Below, in pieces: positions 50,144 to 59,362 of a stretch of 64,000 nucleotides of DNA (position 1 is its first letter; every line of letters begins with the position of its first letter). Location of the stretch: contig CAWAZL010000005.1 of the NCBI GenBank assembly GCA_963786495.1, positions 1 to 64,000 of the forward strand, in the 5' to 3' direction. The notes under the pieces are model-generated. The model worked only from the letters and a program-made list of their open reading frames with translations. It did not search any database and was not told where the DNA came from. This DNA is from JALZKA01 sp963786495. GTDB taxonomy: Bacteria; Actinomycetota; Thermoleophilia; Solirubrobacterales; 70-9. A program made the translations under genes and the position numbers.

Positions 50144-52726
50144 TTGTTCAGCCTCGCGATCAGAAACCTCTTCGCACGGAAGTTCCGTGCGATCTCGACG
50201 GCCTCGTCCGTCTTCTTCGGCGTGGCGATGGTGTCGGGCACGCTCCTGATCAACGAGTCGATCAACACCTCGTTCGACAGCCTCTTCACGGAGGTCAACT
50301 CGGGGGTTGACGTGACCGTGCGCGACCGCGAGGCGGTCGAGGACCCGTTCGGGCAGGCTCCGTCGCCGGGATTCGAAGCCGAAGCTCTGGAGACGGTCGA
50401 GGACGTCGAGGGCGTGGCCTTCGCGGAAGGCGTCATCGCCGACACCCGCATCACGATCCTGGGCGAGGACGGCGACCGGATCGGCCCGCCGTCCGGCGGT
50501 CCTCCCCACATCGCGCTCTCAGCGGTTTCAAACGAGCGGTTCGAAGCACTGACAGTGGTCGATGGCGAGGGGCCGGCCGCTGCGGACGAGATCGCGCTCG
50601 ACGAAGACTCCGCCGACGAGGAGGGCTTCGAGATCGGCGACCAGATCACCGTCACGGGCGCTGCGGGCGCTTCCGACTACACCCTCGTCGGGACGACGCA
50701 GTTCGGCTCGGGCGACACGTCGCTTGGCGCCAGCCTGGCTCAGTTCACGCTGGAAGAGGCGCAGCGGCTGACCGGCAAGGAGGGCCGCTTTGACGAGATC
50801 GACGTCGCGGCCGAGGAAGGAACGTCGGCCGAGGGGCTTGCCGTTCGGGTGAAAGAGGCCGTCGGGCCGAAGTTCGACGTGAGGACCGGTGCGGAAACGG
50901 CCGAGGAGGATGCGGGCGACATCACCGAGGGCTTTGGTTTCCTCACCACCGCGCTCCTGGTCTTCGCCGGCATCTCGGTCTTTGTCGGCGGCTTCCTGAT
51001 CTTCAACACCTTCTCGATCACCGTCGTCCAGCGGACGCGCGAGTTCGCGATGCTGCGGACACTGGGCGCCTCGTCGCGCCAGGTGCTTGGCGCGGTGCTG
51101 ACCGAGGCAACGCTGATCGGGCTCCTCGCCTCAGCGCTGGGAATCGCCGGCGGCTACGTCTTCGTCGAGCTAACGAAGCTGATGTTCGAGGCAAGCGGCT
51201 TCGAGCTGCCGGTCACGGGCCTGAAGCTGACAACCCAGGCCGTGGTCATCCCCATCGCCGTCGGCCTTGGCGCCACGATCATCTCGGCGCTCATCCCCGC
51301 GGTGAGGGCAACGCGCGTTGCGCCCCTCGAGGCGCTGCGCGAGACCGGCGGAGCGACGGAACTGGCCCAGCGCTCGTCGCGGACGCGGACCATCATCGCG
51401 ACCGTCCTGCTCGTGATCGCCCTGACGCTTCTGGGGCTCGGCTTGTTCGTCGCCGACGAGGAAGGGGCCGCGCTCTCGCAGATGGGCGGCGGCCTCATCC
51501 TGTTGTTCATCGCGCTGGCGATGCTCGGCGGCCGCTTCGTGCCGCCAATCGTTGGCGTCATCGGCGCTCCCATCGAGAAGCTGCGCGGCATCACGGGCCG
51601 CCTTGCGCGCGAGAACGCCAAGCGCGAGCCGCAGCGGACCGCGACCACGGCCGCTGCGCTCATGATTGGCGTGGCGCTGATCGTCTTCGTGGGCGTCTTC
51701 TCGTCTTCGGTGAAGGCATCGCTCTCAAACGCAATCGACGAGCAGCTTGCCGGCGACCTGGCGATCTTGAACAAGGACGGCTTCTCCCCCATCCCGTCGC
51801 GGATAGCCGAGGAAGTGGCCGAGATCGAGGGAATCGGCGTCGTCGCCCCGACAGCGAACCTCACAGCGGAGGTCGTCGAGAAGCGCGAGGACGAGTTCAT
51901 CAGCGGCCTCGATCCCGAGCCGGCGTCGCAGGTCTTCAACCTCGATTGGGAGGACGGCGACGACCAGACACTCGCGGAGCTTGGGTCGGGCGAGGCCATC
52001 GGCGAGGTCGGCTGGGCCGAGACCAACTCCGTCGACGTCGGCGACGAGTTGACGCTCGTCGGTCCCGACGGCGCGCGGGTCTCGATCGAGATCGTCGGCC
52101 TCGTGAACGATGACGCCGGGCTCGTCGTGGAATCGATTGCGATCACCAGGGACAGCATGCGCGACGACCTGGGAGCGGACTTCGACGCGACCGTTCTCAT
52201 GAACTACGCCGAGGGCGCGGATCCCGACGGGACGCGAGAGAGCGTCGACACGTTTCTCGAAGAGCGGTTCCCGGACACGGAGAGCCGGAACCAGGCCGAG
52301 ATCAAGGAGGATCAGGAAAGCCAGCTGGATCAGCTGGTGAGCCTTATCTACATCCTGTTGGGCCTGTCCGTGATCGTCTCGATCTTCGGCGTCGTGAACA
52401 CCCTCGCGCTCACGATCCTCGAGCGGACGCGCGAGCTCGGAATGCTGCGCGCCATCGGCACCTCGCGCAGCCAGGTTCGGCGCCTCGTGCGCTACGAGTC
52501 GGTGATCAACGCCCTGCTGGGGACGATTGTTGGCGCGGTCGTCGGCTTGTTGCTTGCGGTAGCCGCGGTCTCGGCGTTGGCCGATGAGGGCCTGGACCTG
52601 TCGGTGCCGGTGACGCTGCCGATCGTCGTTTTGGTCGCCGCCCTCATCCTGGGCGTGCTCGCAGCGATCCGTCCTGCGCGCCGCGCGTCACGGCTCGATG
52701 TGATCGAGGCGCTCCAGTACGAGTAG
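50144..52726 (+). CDS. MacB/FtsX-type ABC permease
   Basis: An 860-residue permease with two FtsX-like modules, each with a large extracytoplasmic domain. The N-terminal helix (LAIRNLFARKFRAISTASSV) precedes a MacB-like outer domain. Membrane helices appear at LTTALLVFAGISVFVGGFLI, LTEATLIGLLASALGIAGGY and again in the second half, LVSLIYILLGLSVIVSIFGV and NALLGTIVGAVVGLLLAVAA. FtsX signatures RTREFAMLRTLGASSRQVLG and RTRELGMLRAIGTSRSQVRR occur in the two halves. It starts with TTG. With the ATPase it probably exports or extracts a lipid, peptide or lipoprotein. Confidence 0.88.
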   Translation: MFSLAIRNLFARKFRAISTASSVFFGVAMVSGTLLINESINTSFDSLFTEVNSGVDVTVRDREAVEDPFGQAPSPGFEAEALETVEDVEGVAFAEGVIADTRITILGEDGDRIGPPSGGPPHIALSAVSNERFEALTVVDGEGPAAADEIALDEDSADEEGFEIGDQITVTGAAGASDYTLVGTTQFGSGDTSLGASLAQFTLEEAQRLTGKEGRFDEIDVAAEEGTSAEGLAVRVKEAVGPKFDVRTGAETAEEDAGDITEGFGFLTTALLVFAGISVFVGGFLIFNTFSITVVQRTREFAMLRTLGASSRQVLGAVLTEATLIGLLASALGIAGGYVFVELTKLMFEASGFELPVTGLKLTTQAVVIPIAVGLGATIISALIPAVRATRVAPLEALRETGGATELAQRSSRTRTIIATVLLVIALTLLGLGLFVADEEGAALSQMGGGLILLFIALAMLGGRFVPPIVGVIGAPIEKLRGITGRLARENAKREPQRTATTAAALMIGVALIVFVGVFSSSVKASLSNAIDEQLAGDLAILNKDGFSPIPSRIAEEVAEIEGIGVVAPTANLTAEVVEKREDEFISGLDPEPASQVFNLDWEDGDDQTLAELGSGEAIGEVGWAETNSVDVGDELTLVGPDGARVSIEIVGLVNDDAGLVVESIAITRDSMRDDLGADFDATVLMNYAEGADPDGTRESVDTFLEERFPDTESRNQAEIKEDQESQLDQLVSLIYILLGLSVIVSIFGVVNTLALTILERTRELGMLRAIGTSRSQVRRLVRYESVINALLGTIVGAVVGLLLAVAAVSALADEGLDLSVPVTLPIVVLVAALILGVLAAIRPARRASRLDVIEALQYE

Positions 52727-52733
52727 CGAAGGC

Positions 52734-53198
52734 TCAGCCGCCGTGGGAGCGGAGCTGGTAGGTGCCCTCGGTCGTCGCGACGACCTCGCCCGCTTCGTCC
52801 GTGAGCGTCGTCTCGAAGACAAACTCTGCCTTGCCCTCGGCCGACGCCTTCTCGCTCAGCTCGGCGACGAGCTCGTCGGACATCGAGGCTTCGGCGAATA
52901 CGGCTCCGGTCGCGGGCCAGCGGAAATTGATCGAGAGGCCCTTGACGACGGGGTAGAACTTCGTCATGTCGAACGTCGAGAGGGCGATTGCGCCGCCAAG
53001 GAGCTCGGCGGCCGTGAAGAGCACCCCGGCGTACATCGTGCCGATGTGGTTTCCGTTGCCTTCGAAGGGCGTCTTCGACCTGACGTAGCCGGGCCGAAGC
53101 TCGACGACTTCGATCCCCATATCGGCGGCGCGGGGAATCGTTTGGGCCAGAACCGTGTTGAAGAGATCGGGCGTGGCGGTCGGCATTTCGGTGTTCAC
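52734..53198 (-). CDS. YiiD_C/DUF4442-type hotdog thioesterase
   Basis: A 154-residue hotdog-fold protein. The central helix motif HIGTMYAGVLFTAAELLGGA and the strand VKGLSINFRWPATGAVFAEA match the YiiD C-terminal/DUF4442 group of putative thioesterases. VFETTLTDEAGEVVATTEGT is the last strand pair. Its substrate is unknown. It is convergent with the ABC permease (7-base gap) and divergent from the secreted protein at 53255. Confidence 0.78.
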   Translation of the reverse strand: MNTEMPTATPDLFNTVLAQTIPRAADMGIEVVELRPGYVRSKTPFEGNGNHIGTMYAGVLFTAAELLGGAIALSTFDMTKFYPVVKGLSINFRWPATGAVFAEASMSDELVAELSEKASAEGKAEFVFETTLTDEAGEVVATTEGTYQLRSHGG

Positions 53199-53254
53199 GA
53201 CCGGGCACCCTATCTGTACGGTTTGCGAACGATCAATCGATGCCGGGAGGGAAG

Positions 53255-53683
53255 ATGCGACAGGGAATAGCGATTGCGATAGCCGCCAGCGCGGCCGGGG
53301 TCTTGGCGGCTGTGGCGCTTGGAAGCTCGACGACTTACACCGGCTCGGCTCTCACCGACACCGACGCAACGATCGAGCTCAAGATCACCGATGGCGAAGA
53401 GCGGCGGGTAAAGCAGGTCATCGTCAAGGGGATCCAGTACAGCGGCGGCTCCTGTGTCGGGTCGGGGCGCACTCCCAAGGCAAAGCTCAAGGGCGACTTC
53501 CGCGTCAAGGGAAACGGCGAGTTCCGCGCTGTTGGCGGCGCGGAGACGAACGATCCGCTGACGGACGGCCAATTGAACGTGATCGGCGATGCGACCAGGA
53601 ACAAGGTCACCGGCCACATGAAGTTCATTTTCGGCAAGGACGGCTGCGACTCCAACGTCGAAGTCTTCAAGGCGACGAGATAG
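53255..53683 (+). CDS. Small secreted hypothetical protein
   Basis: A 142-residue exported protein. The ATG at 53255 follows GGGAGGGAAG and opens a signal peptide (MRQGIAIAIAASAAGVLAAV, then ALG). The mature part is beta-rich (TIELKITDGEERRVKQVIVK, KLKGDFRVKGNGEFRAVGGA, KVTGHMKFIFGKDG) with two cysteines that may form a disulfide. I know no named family, though similar secreted beta-sandwich proteins occur in Solirubrobacterales-like genomes. The next gene overlaps or directly follows its stop. Confidence 0.62.
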   Translation: MRQGIAIAIAASAAGVLAAVALGSSTTYTGSALTDTDATIELKITDGEERRVKQVIVKGIQYSGGSCVGSGRTPKAKLKGDFRVKGNGEFRAVGGAETNDPLTDGQLNVIGDATRNKVTGHMKFIFGKDGCDSNVEVFKATR

Positions 53684-53697
53684 CCGCCGAGCTTGAT

Positions 53698-54030
53698 CTG
53701 ACGGCGATCGAGGCCAAGCTGCGCGAGCGGCTGGCCGAGATCGGCGCGGAGATCGAGGAGCTGACGAAGCCTCCCGAGGACACCGGGGGAATCTCGTTCG
53801 GCAAGCGGATCGGCGAGGGCACCTCGCAGGCGATCGACCGGTTCGCGGAGGTGGGTGTCGCCCAGGAGCTCGAGCCGCTGAAGGAGCGCATCGAGCGAGC
53901 GCTGGTGAAGCTCGATGAGGGCAGCTACGGCAAGTGCGACAACTGCGGCAAGGAGATCGCGCCGGGGCGGCTCAACGCCGCGCCCGAGAGCGCCCTCTGC
54001 ATCGACTGCGCGACGCGGAACGTGCGGTAG
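53698..54030 (+). CDS. DksA/TraR-type zinc-finger protein, start uncertain
   Basis: A protein of about 110 residues. The N-terminal coiled-coil helices (TAIEAKLRERLAEIGAEIEE) are followed by IERALVKLDEGSYGKCDNCG and a four-Cys zinc finger: CDNCG, then APESALCIDCATRN. This is the TraR/DksA family, which acts through the RNA polymerase secondary channel or has other roles in actinobacteria (RbpA-independent). No ATG, GTG or TTG opens the frame. The CTG at 53698 is the first acceptable start, or a base may be missing upstream. It follows the secreted-protein stop by 14 bases. Confidence 0.75.
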   Translation: MTAIEAKLRERLAEIGAEIEELTKPPEDTGGISFGKRIGEGTSQAIDRFAEVGVAQELEPLKERIERALVKLDEGSYGKCDNCGKEIAPGRLNAAPESALCIDCATRNVR

Positions 54031-54045
54031 GGCTCTCCACGAACT

Positions 54046-54076
54046 GGTGCCAGGCACCGTTCCGGTGCCAGGCACT
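54046..54076. repeat. Paired family B dyads
   Basis: An exact GGTGCCAGGCACC (54046-54058) and a copy with its last base changed (54064-54076), starts 18 bases apart, lie between the convergent DksA-like gene and the zinc-ribbon gene. The second copy is followed at once by TGGC. Confidence 0.85.
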
Positions 54077-54079
54077 TGG

Positions 54080-54412
54080 CTAAGGGGCCCAGCGGCCGCC
54101 CGATTTGGCCCATTCGACCATGTGGTCGGCTGAACAGAAGGCGTCAGGGATGCGGTGGGCGTCGCGGTGGCGGACCAAGACGACGTGTGCTTCGGTGAGC
54201 TCTTCGCCGCAGTGGGCGCACTCGGTGTGGGAGTCGGTTCCCTCGGGCTCGGTGAACTCGCCTGGGTCCCAGCGGGCCCCACGGATGCCCCACGGCACGA
54301 CGTGCTCGAGACGGCAGAAGACGGCGCTTCTCTCCCCGGCCGGCTCGTAGGCGCGGAAGCCGTCGCCGGCCTCGACCGACGCTCCGCACCAGGTGCAGGT
54401 TTCCTCAGGCAT
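54080..54412 (-). CDS. Double zinc-binding-motif protein
   Basis: A 110-residue protein with two similar Cys-rich modules: CTWCGASVEAGDGFRAYEP, with FCRLEHVVPWGIRGARW, and CAHCGEELTEAHVVLVRHRD, with FCSADHMVEWAKSGGRW. Each has CxxC and a following Cys plus His, probably coordinating one zinc. I do not know a characterised homologue. A nucleic-acid-binding or structural role is possible. Starts upstream of the ATG at 54412 would add a basic stretch (FERRKSRIKRVPVVV), and a GTG there is possible. It is divergent from the dehydrogenase gene. Confidence 0.65.
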   Translation of the reverse strand: MPEETCTWCGASVEAGDGFRAYEPAGERSAVFCRLEHVVPWGIRGARWDPGEFTEPEGTDSHTECAHCGEELTEAHVVLVRHRDAHRIPDAFCSADHMVEWAKSGGRWAP

Positions 54413-54483
54413 CACAACCACCGGCACACGCTTGATTCGCGACTTGCGTCGCTCGAATTGAGCATCGGATAGCGTCGCCTTCC

Positions 54484-55560
54484 ATGGAGCCACTTCGCAT
54501 TGTTGCGCTCGACGGGGACGAAACCGGGCAGGAGCTGCTCGAGCAGTCGCTTCGCTTCCTTGACGACAATGTTCTCGGCGTTGACGTCGAGGTCGAGCGC
54601 TTCGACCTTTCGCTCGAGAACAGGCGCAATACGAACAACTCCGTCGTCGAAGAAGCGGCCAAGCGCATGGCCGAGACAGGCCTGGGTCTCAAGGCGGCGA
54701 CGATCACCCCCGAGGGCGCCGACGACGTCGGTAGCCCGAACCGCATCCTGCGCGAGGCCATCGGCGGCAAGGTCATCGTCCGCACCGGCCGGCGCATTCC
54801 GGGCGTGACGCCCGTCGCGGGCGTCCACCACCCCATCTCGGTCTGCCGGATGGCGGTCGGAGACGCGTACGGCGCCGAGCAGTGGCGCGAGGGTGAGGGC
54901 GCCACCGAGGTGGCGCTTCGGACGGAGCGGATCGTCCGCGGCGACTGCACGGCGGTGGCGGAGTTCTCCTTCCGCGAGGCGGCGCGGCTCGGCGGACGCG
55001 TCTACGGCGGGCCGAAGTGGACGGTTAGCCCCGTCTACGAGGGGATGCTGAAGGAGGAGATGGACGCTGCGGCCGAGCGCCACCCCGACATCGAGTACCA
55101 GCCGGTCCTGATCGACGCGACACTCGCGGGCCTGGTCTCGGGCGCAGGGACCGAGCCGCTCGTCATCCCTTGCCTCAACCGCGACGGCGACCTCCTGTCC
55201 GACCTTGTGCTGCCACTTTTCGGCTCGATCGCCGGCGCCGAATCGGTGCTTCTAGCGCTCGACGGCGACCTCGAGCCGTCAGCTGCGATGGCGGAGGCGC
55301 CGCACGGAACGGCGCCTGCGCTACTCGGCAAGGACATCGCGAATCCGATGGCGATGATCCTCGCGGTCGCAGCGCTCCTCCACCACGGCGGCGCCGAGAG
55401 CCAGTCGCGCGCTGTGTACGAAGGGGTGTTGGAAACGGTCGCGGCGGGCACCAGAACTCCTGATTTGAAGGGCCACGCAGGCACAACCGAGTTCACCGAC
55501 GCAGTGATCCAAGCGGTGCAGCGCAAACTCGAGGTGTGGTCCAGCCTCGGTTCGGCATAG
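54484..55560 (+). CDS. Isocitrate/isopropylmalate dehydrogenase family enzyme
   Basis: A 358-residue NAD(P)-dependent beta-decarboxylating dehydrogenase. Family parts are RIVALDGDETGQELLEQSLR, AEFSFREAARLGGRVYGGPK and the nucleotide-binding AEAPHGTAPALLGKDIANPM. Metal and substrate residues (ITERxR-type) are less conserved: the normal active-site Arg-rich loop appears as ATEVALRTERIVRGD. The usual GDGIG at the start is replaced by DGDETG. It may be an isocitrate dehydrogenase or act on another 2R-hydroxy-acid such as homoisocitrate or tartrate. A single gene; the liv operon begins 14 bases downstream. Confidence 0.78.
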   Translation: MEPLRIVALDGDETGQELLEQSLRFLDDNVLGVDVEVERFDLSLENRRNTNNSVVEEAAKRMAETGLGLKAATITPEGADDVGSPNRILREAIGGKVIVRTGRRIPGVTPVAGVHHPISVCRMAVGDAYGAEQWREGEGATEVALRTERIVRGDCTAVAEFSFREAARLGGRVYGGPKWTVSPVYEGMLKEEMDAAAERHPDIEYQPVLIDATLAGLVSGAGTEPLVIPCLNRDGDLLSDLVLPLFGSIAGAESVLLALDGDLEPSAAMAEAPHGTAPALLGKDIANPMAMILAVAALLHHGGAESQSRAVYEGVLETVAAGTRTPDLKGHAGTTEFTDAVIQAVQRKLEVWSSLGSA

Positions 55561-55574
55561 GATCACGCGCGGGT

Positions 55575-56597
55575 ATGGAAGCTGGCCAGATGACGGGCGC
55601 ACCTAGGACGGGCCTCGGGTCCGCGCGCCGCTGGGCGAACGAGAACCCCGCGTGGATCGCGCTGGGGATCATGTTGTTCGTCGCGATCCTCCTCATCATC
55701 GGCGACGGCCTCGAAAAGTGGGGGCAGCGTCACGGTGAACGGTGTCGTCACCGGCTCCTACCTCGCGCTCGGTGCGATCGGCCTGACGCTGGTCTACGGG
55801 ATTCTCAAGCTCGTCAACTTCGCCCACGGCGACATGCTGACGTTCGGCGCCTACATCGCGTTCACGTTCGATGTCACGCTCGACACGCCGCTCGTCGTCG
55901 CAGTCCTCGCAGGTGTCCTCGCAACCGCTGCATTCGGCATCGCCACCGAGCTCATCATGTGGCGCCCGATGCGAAAGAAGAAGGCCGGGATGCTGCAGCT
56001 GCTCCTGATGGCGCTCGGGCTGGCGTTCGTCCTTCGCAACATGATCCAGTTCATCTGGGGTGCGCGCCCGCGGCAGCTGGACTCCGACCGCACGTCTACC
56101 GTGGGCTGGTTCGAGGACTTGACGGGCCTGACGATCGGCACCACCGAGCTCTACGTGGTCGTCATTGCATTCGTCGTCCTGTTCGCCGTCGCATGATGCT
56201 TCGTGCGACGTCGGCGGGGCGGCAGATGCGCGCGCTAGCCGACAACTTCGACCTTGCCGAGACGACGGGGATCGACACTGGGCGCGTCGTCCTGCTCACC
56301 TGGCTTCTGTCCGGCGCGCTAGCGGGGCTCGCGGGCATCATGCTGGTGGCTGCGAGCGGCGGCCTCTCGCCGAACACCGGGTTTTTCATCTTGCTGCCGT
56401 TGTTCGCCGCAGTCGTCCTTGGCGGAATCGGCAACGCCTATGGCGCGCTTGCGGGGGCGATGGTCATCGGTCTCGTCCAGGAGTGGTCGACGCTCGTGTT
56501 CGCTTCAGAGTGGAAGGTCGCGGTGAGCTTCATCGTCTTGATCCTGGTTCTGCTCGTGAAGCCTGAGGGCATCTTCGGGAAGGAGCGATCTCTGTGA
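55575..56597 (+). CDS. livH: Branched-chain amino acid ABC permease LivH (two indels)
   Basis: The first permease of a Leu/Ile/Val (or other amino acid/amide) ABC importer. An N-terminal helix (WIALGIMLFVAILLIIGDG) precedes the LivH core: YLALGAIGLTLVYGILKLVN, FAHGDMLTFGAYIAF and LADNFDLAETTGIDTGRVVL, then LSGALAGLAGIMLVAASGGL. An extra G in the run at 55720-55724 and a missing base near 56192 break the frame. Corrected length is 340 residues. The GTG of livM overlaps the stop. The N-terminal extension is longer than in Escherichia coli LivH. Confidence 0.87.
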   Translation: MEAGQMTGAPRTGLGSARRWANENPAWIALGIMLFVAILLIIGDGLEKWGQRHGERCRHRLLPRARCDRPDAGLRDSQARQLRPRRHADVRRLHRVHVRCHARHAARRRSPRRCPRNRCIRHRHRAHHVAPDAKEEGRDAAAAPDGARAGVRPSQHDPVHLGCAPAAAGLRPHVYRGLVRGLDGPDDRHHRALRGRHCIRRPVRRRMMLRATSAGRQMRALADNFDLAETTGIDTGRVVLLTWLLSGALAGLAGIMLVAASGGLSPNTGFFILLPLFAAVVLGGIGNAYGALAGAMVIGLVQEWSTLVFASEWKVAVSFIVLILVLLVKPEGIFGKERSL

Positions 56598-57603
56598 TCG
56601 AGAGTCTGCCTCTTGCGGTTTCGCTCGACTTCCTGTCGGCCTGGGACTTCTGGATCGGCGTCGGCATCCTGGCCGGGATCTACGGGATCTTCACGCTTGG
56701 CCTGCAGCTCAACGTCGGCTTCACCGGCGTCCTCAATTTCGGCCAGGCGGGCTTTATGGCGATCGGCGCCTACTCGTCGATCATCCTCACGGTCGACGTC
56801 GGTCTGCCCTTCTGCCTGAGCCTGCCGATCTCCGCCGGGATCACGATCATCGCGGCGCTCATCATCGGCATGTCATCGCTCCGGCTCCGCGCGGACTACT
56901 TCTCGATCGCGACGATCGCCTTCTCCGAGATCATCCGCGACGTCGCTCAAAACGCTCGCGACCTGACGGGCGGAAACCAAGGCACGATCGACCTTGAGCT
57001 TGCGAACGACAACGGCTTCTACACGGACACGTGGTACGACGCATCGGACTGGATTCAGGCGAACATGCTTGATCACGATCGGCCTGTCGGACTCGCAGTT
57101 CTCCGACATGCCGCTTCTTGCTGGTCGTTTGGGGGACGCTGATCCTGTTCGCCTTCGGCCTGAATCGCCTGATCCGCTCACCGTGGGGCCGGGTTTTGAG
57201 AGCGGTCCGTGAGGACGAGGACGCGGCGCGTGCGCTGGGCAAGAACGCGTTCTCCTACAAGCTCCAGTCGCTCTCGATCGCCGCCGTCCTGGGCGCGGTC
57301 TCCGGCTGGTTCCTCGCGATCAACCTCGAATCGGTCTCGCAGGACTCCTTCGAGCCCCTCTACACGTTCCTCGGCTTCGCAGCCCTCGTTTTGGGTGGCC
57401 TGGCAAGCTTCTGGGGCGTATTAGTCGGGTCGACACTCCTATGGGTACTCCTCGAAGGCATGCGCTTTGCCGACCTCCCGTTCTCAGACGACAAGGACGC
57501 CGCGTTGCGCTTCGTCCTTGTCGGCTTGATCCTGATCTTGCTCATGGCCTTCCGGCCGCAGGGCATCGCCGGCAACAAGGAGGAGATGGTGCTCGGTGAC
57601 TGA
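56594..57603 (+). CDS. livM: Branched-chain amino acid ABC permease LivM (two indels)
   Basis: The second permease of the same importer. LivM features are LQLNVGFTGVLNFGQAGFMA, IGAYSSIILT and SSLRLRADYFSIATIAFSEI, then RSPWGRVLRAVREDEDAARA and LGKNAFSYKLQSLSIAAVLG. Extra bases near 57070 and 57118 put the short stretch ITIGLSDSQFSDMPLL into a third frame. Removing both gives 335 residues. The insertion between the helices (TDTWYDASDWIQANM) is typical of actinobacterial forms. The livG start (GTG at 57596) overlaps the end. Confidence 0.87.
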
Positions 57604-58449
57604 CGCCGCGGGCGCCTTGGAGGCGCAGTCCCACCAAAAGCAGCAGACGCTCGTGATCCGGGACGTCTACAAGAGCTTCGGAGGAATCCACGCCGTGAAC
57701 GGCGCGAGCTTTCGGTCAAGGACGGCTCTATCACCGCTCTGATCGGCCCAAACGGGGCCGGCAAGACCACGCTCTTCAACCTCGTGACTGGCTTCTACAA
57801 GCCGGACGCTGGGGCAATCACCTACGAGGACCGCTCGATCTTCCGCAAGTCGCCGTACTCAATCGCCCGCCGGGGGATGGTGCGAACGTTCCAGATCACG
57901 AAGGCACTCTCGGCCATGCCGGTGATGGACAACATGCTCCTCGCGACGTCAAAGCACCCGGGCGAGCACCTCCCCACCCTCTTCGGCCGCCCGCTCGCTT
58001 CGCGGGCCCGCGAGAAGGATGCGGTCGAGCGCGCGAACGAGCTCCTCGACACGTTCAATCTGCGCGCAAAGGCGGACGACTACGCCGGCACGCTCTCCGG
58101 CGGGCAGCGCAAGCTGCTCGAGCTCGCGCGCGCGCTGATGACCCAGCCGCGCATGGTCCTGCTCGACGAGCCAATGGCCGGCATCAACCCCACTCTTGGC
58201 CGGCGCCTCCTGGAGCACATGGAGCGGCTGCGCACCGAGGACGGTGTGACGTTCCTATTCGTCGAGCACGACATGGACGTTGTCATGAACCACTCGGACG
58301 AGGTCGTCGTGATGGCGCTCGGCAAGGTCATCGCACAGGGCTCGCCCGAGCACGTCCGCGGCGACCAGAAGGTGATCGACGCGTATCTGGGCATGGACGA
58401 AGCTCAGGCGGACGAACTCGCAAAGGCACAGGAGCTCCGCGATGAGTGA
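57596..58449 (+). CDS. livG: Branched-chain amino acid ABC ATPase LivG (one indel)
   Basis: The first of two ATPases. Walker A is DGSITALIGPNGAGKTTLFN, but a missing base near 57711 (GAGCTTTCGGTC) breaks the frame just before it. The signature AGTLSGGQRKLLELARALMT, Walker B MVLLDEPMAGINPTLG and the LivG-specific VRTFQITKALSAMPVMDNML are clear. Corrected length is 284 residues, about 25 longer than usual because of an N-terminal extension (AGALEAQSHQKQQTL). The start overlaps livM; the livF ATG overlaps the end. Confidence 0.87.
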
Positions 58450-59240
58450 GGTGGCGACGACTCAGGCCGCGACCCCCAAGGGCGCCCCCGTCCTGAAGGT
58501 CTCGGGGGTCATCGCCGGCTACACGCCGGAGGTCGACATCCTGAACGGCGTCGACCTCGAGGTCTACGACGGTGAGATCGTCACCATCGTCGGCCCGAAC
58601 GGCGCCGGCAAGTCGACGCTCATGAAGACAATCTTCGGCCTTGTCTCGCCGCATGAGGGCTCGATCACGCTCCACGACAGCGAGATCACCGGCCTCGCAG
58701 CCTCACTCGGTCACGCGAGCCGGCGTCTCCTACGTTCCGCAGCTTGACAACGTCTTCCCCAGCCTCACGGTGCAGGAGAACCTGGAACTCGGGCCATCGC
58801 GGGCGGCGAGGGCACGGTCGAGGAGCGCATGGACCGGATGTTCGGCCTCTTCCCCCGCCTTGAGGAGCGCCGCAGCCAGGCGGCCGGGACGATGTCGGGC
58901 GGCGAGCGCCAGATGGTCGCGATGGGCCGCGCGCTCATGTCCGGCCCGGAGATCCTGCTCTTGGACGAGCCTTCCGCGGGTCTCGCCCCCGCGTTCGTGG
59001 ACGCCGTCTTCGAAAAGGTGCTCGAGGTCAACGCCGCGGGTGTGACGATCCTGATGGTCGAGCAGAACGCGCGCCGCGCGCTCTCCCTGAGCCACCGTGG
59101 CTACGTCCTGGACCTCGGCGCAGAACAAGTTCACGGGCCCGGGCCCCGAGCTGGTCGCAGACCCCAAGGTCGCCGAGCTCTACCTGGGCGGCGGCGCCGG
59201 CCGCGTCGAGCGAGCCGACGCCGACGAGCCTGACGCGTAG
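58442..59240 (+). CDS. livF: Branched-chain amino acid ABC ATPase LivF (three indels)
   Basis: The second ATPase. Walker A: TIVGPNGAGKSTLMKTIFGL; LivF-type VTRAGVSYVPQLDNVFPSLT; signature AGTMSGGERQMVAMGRALMS; Walker B: ILLLDEPSAGLAPAFVD. Indels near 58696, 58793 and 59119 move the frame three times. Corrected, the protein has 265 residues and ends PDA with TAG at 59240. The C-terminus reads QNKFTGPGPELVADPKVAEL, then YLGGG. It completes livHMGF; the binding protein livK is convergent beyond a hairpin terminator. Confidence 0.86.
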
Positions 59241-59249
59241 CCGCAAACT

Positions 59250-59278
59250 GGTGCCTGGCTCCGCAGGTGCCTGGCACC
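59250..59278. repeat. Paired family B dyads
   Basis: GGTGCCTGGCTCC (59250-59262, one base changed) and an exact GGTGCCTGGCACC (59266-59278), starts 16 bases apart, lie just after the livF stop and before the shared terminator. Confidence 0.85.
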
Positions 59279-59302
59279 TCGTCTGATCGCCGCCCTCAAA
59301 CA

Positions 59303-59345
59303 AGAAACGGCGCGGCACCCGAAGGCACCGCGCCGTTCTCCTTTA
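59303..59345. terminator. Bidirectional intrinsic terminator between livF and livK
   Basis: Stem arms ACGGCGCGG (59307-59315) and CCGCGCCGT (59328-59336) form a strong hairpin. T-rich tails follow on both strands (TTCTCCTTT on plus; TTTCTTGTTT on minus). This suits the convergent livF and livK genes. Confidence 0.8.
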
Positions 59346-59362
59346 CGAGGTTGGAGTGAGGG

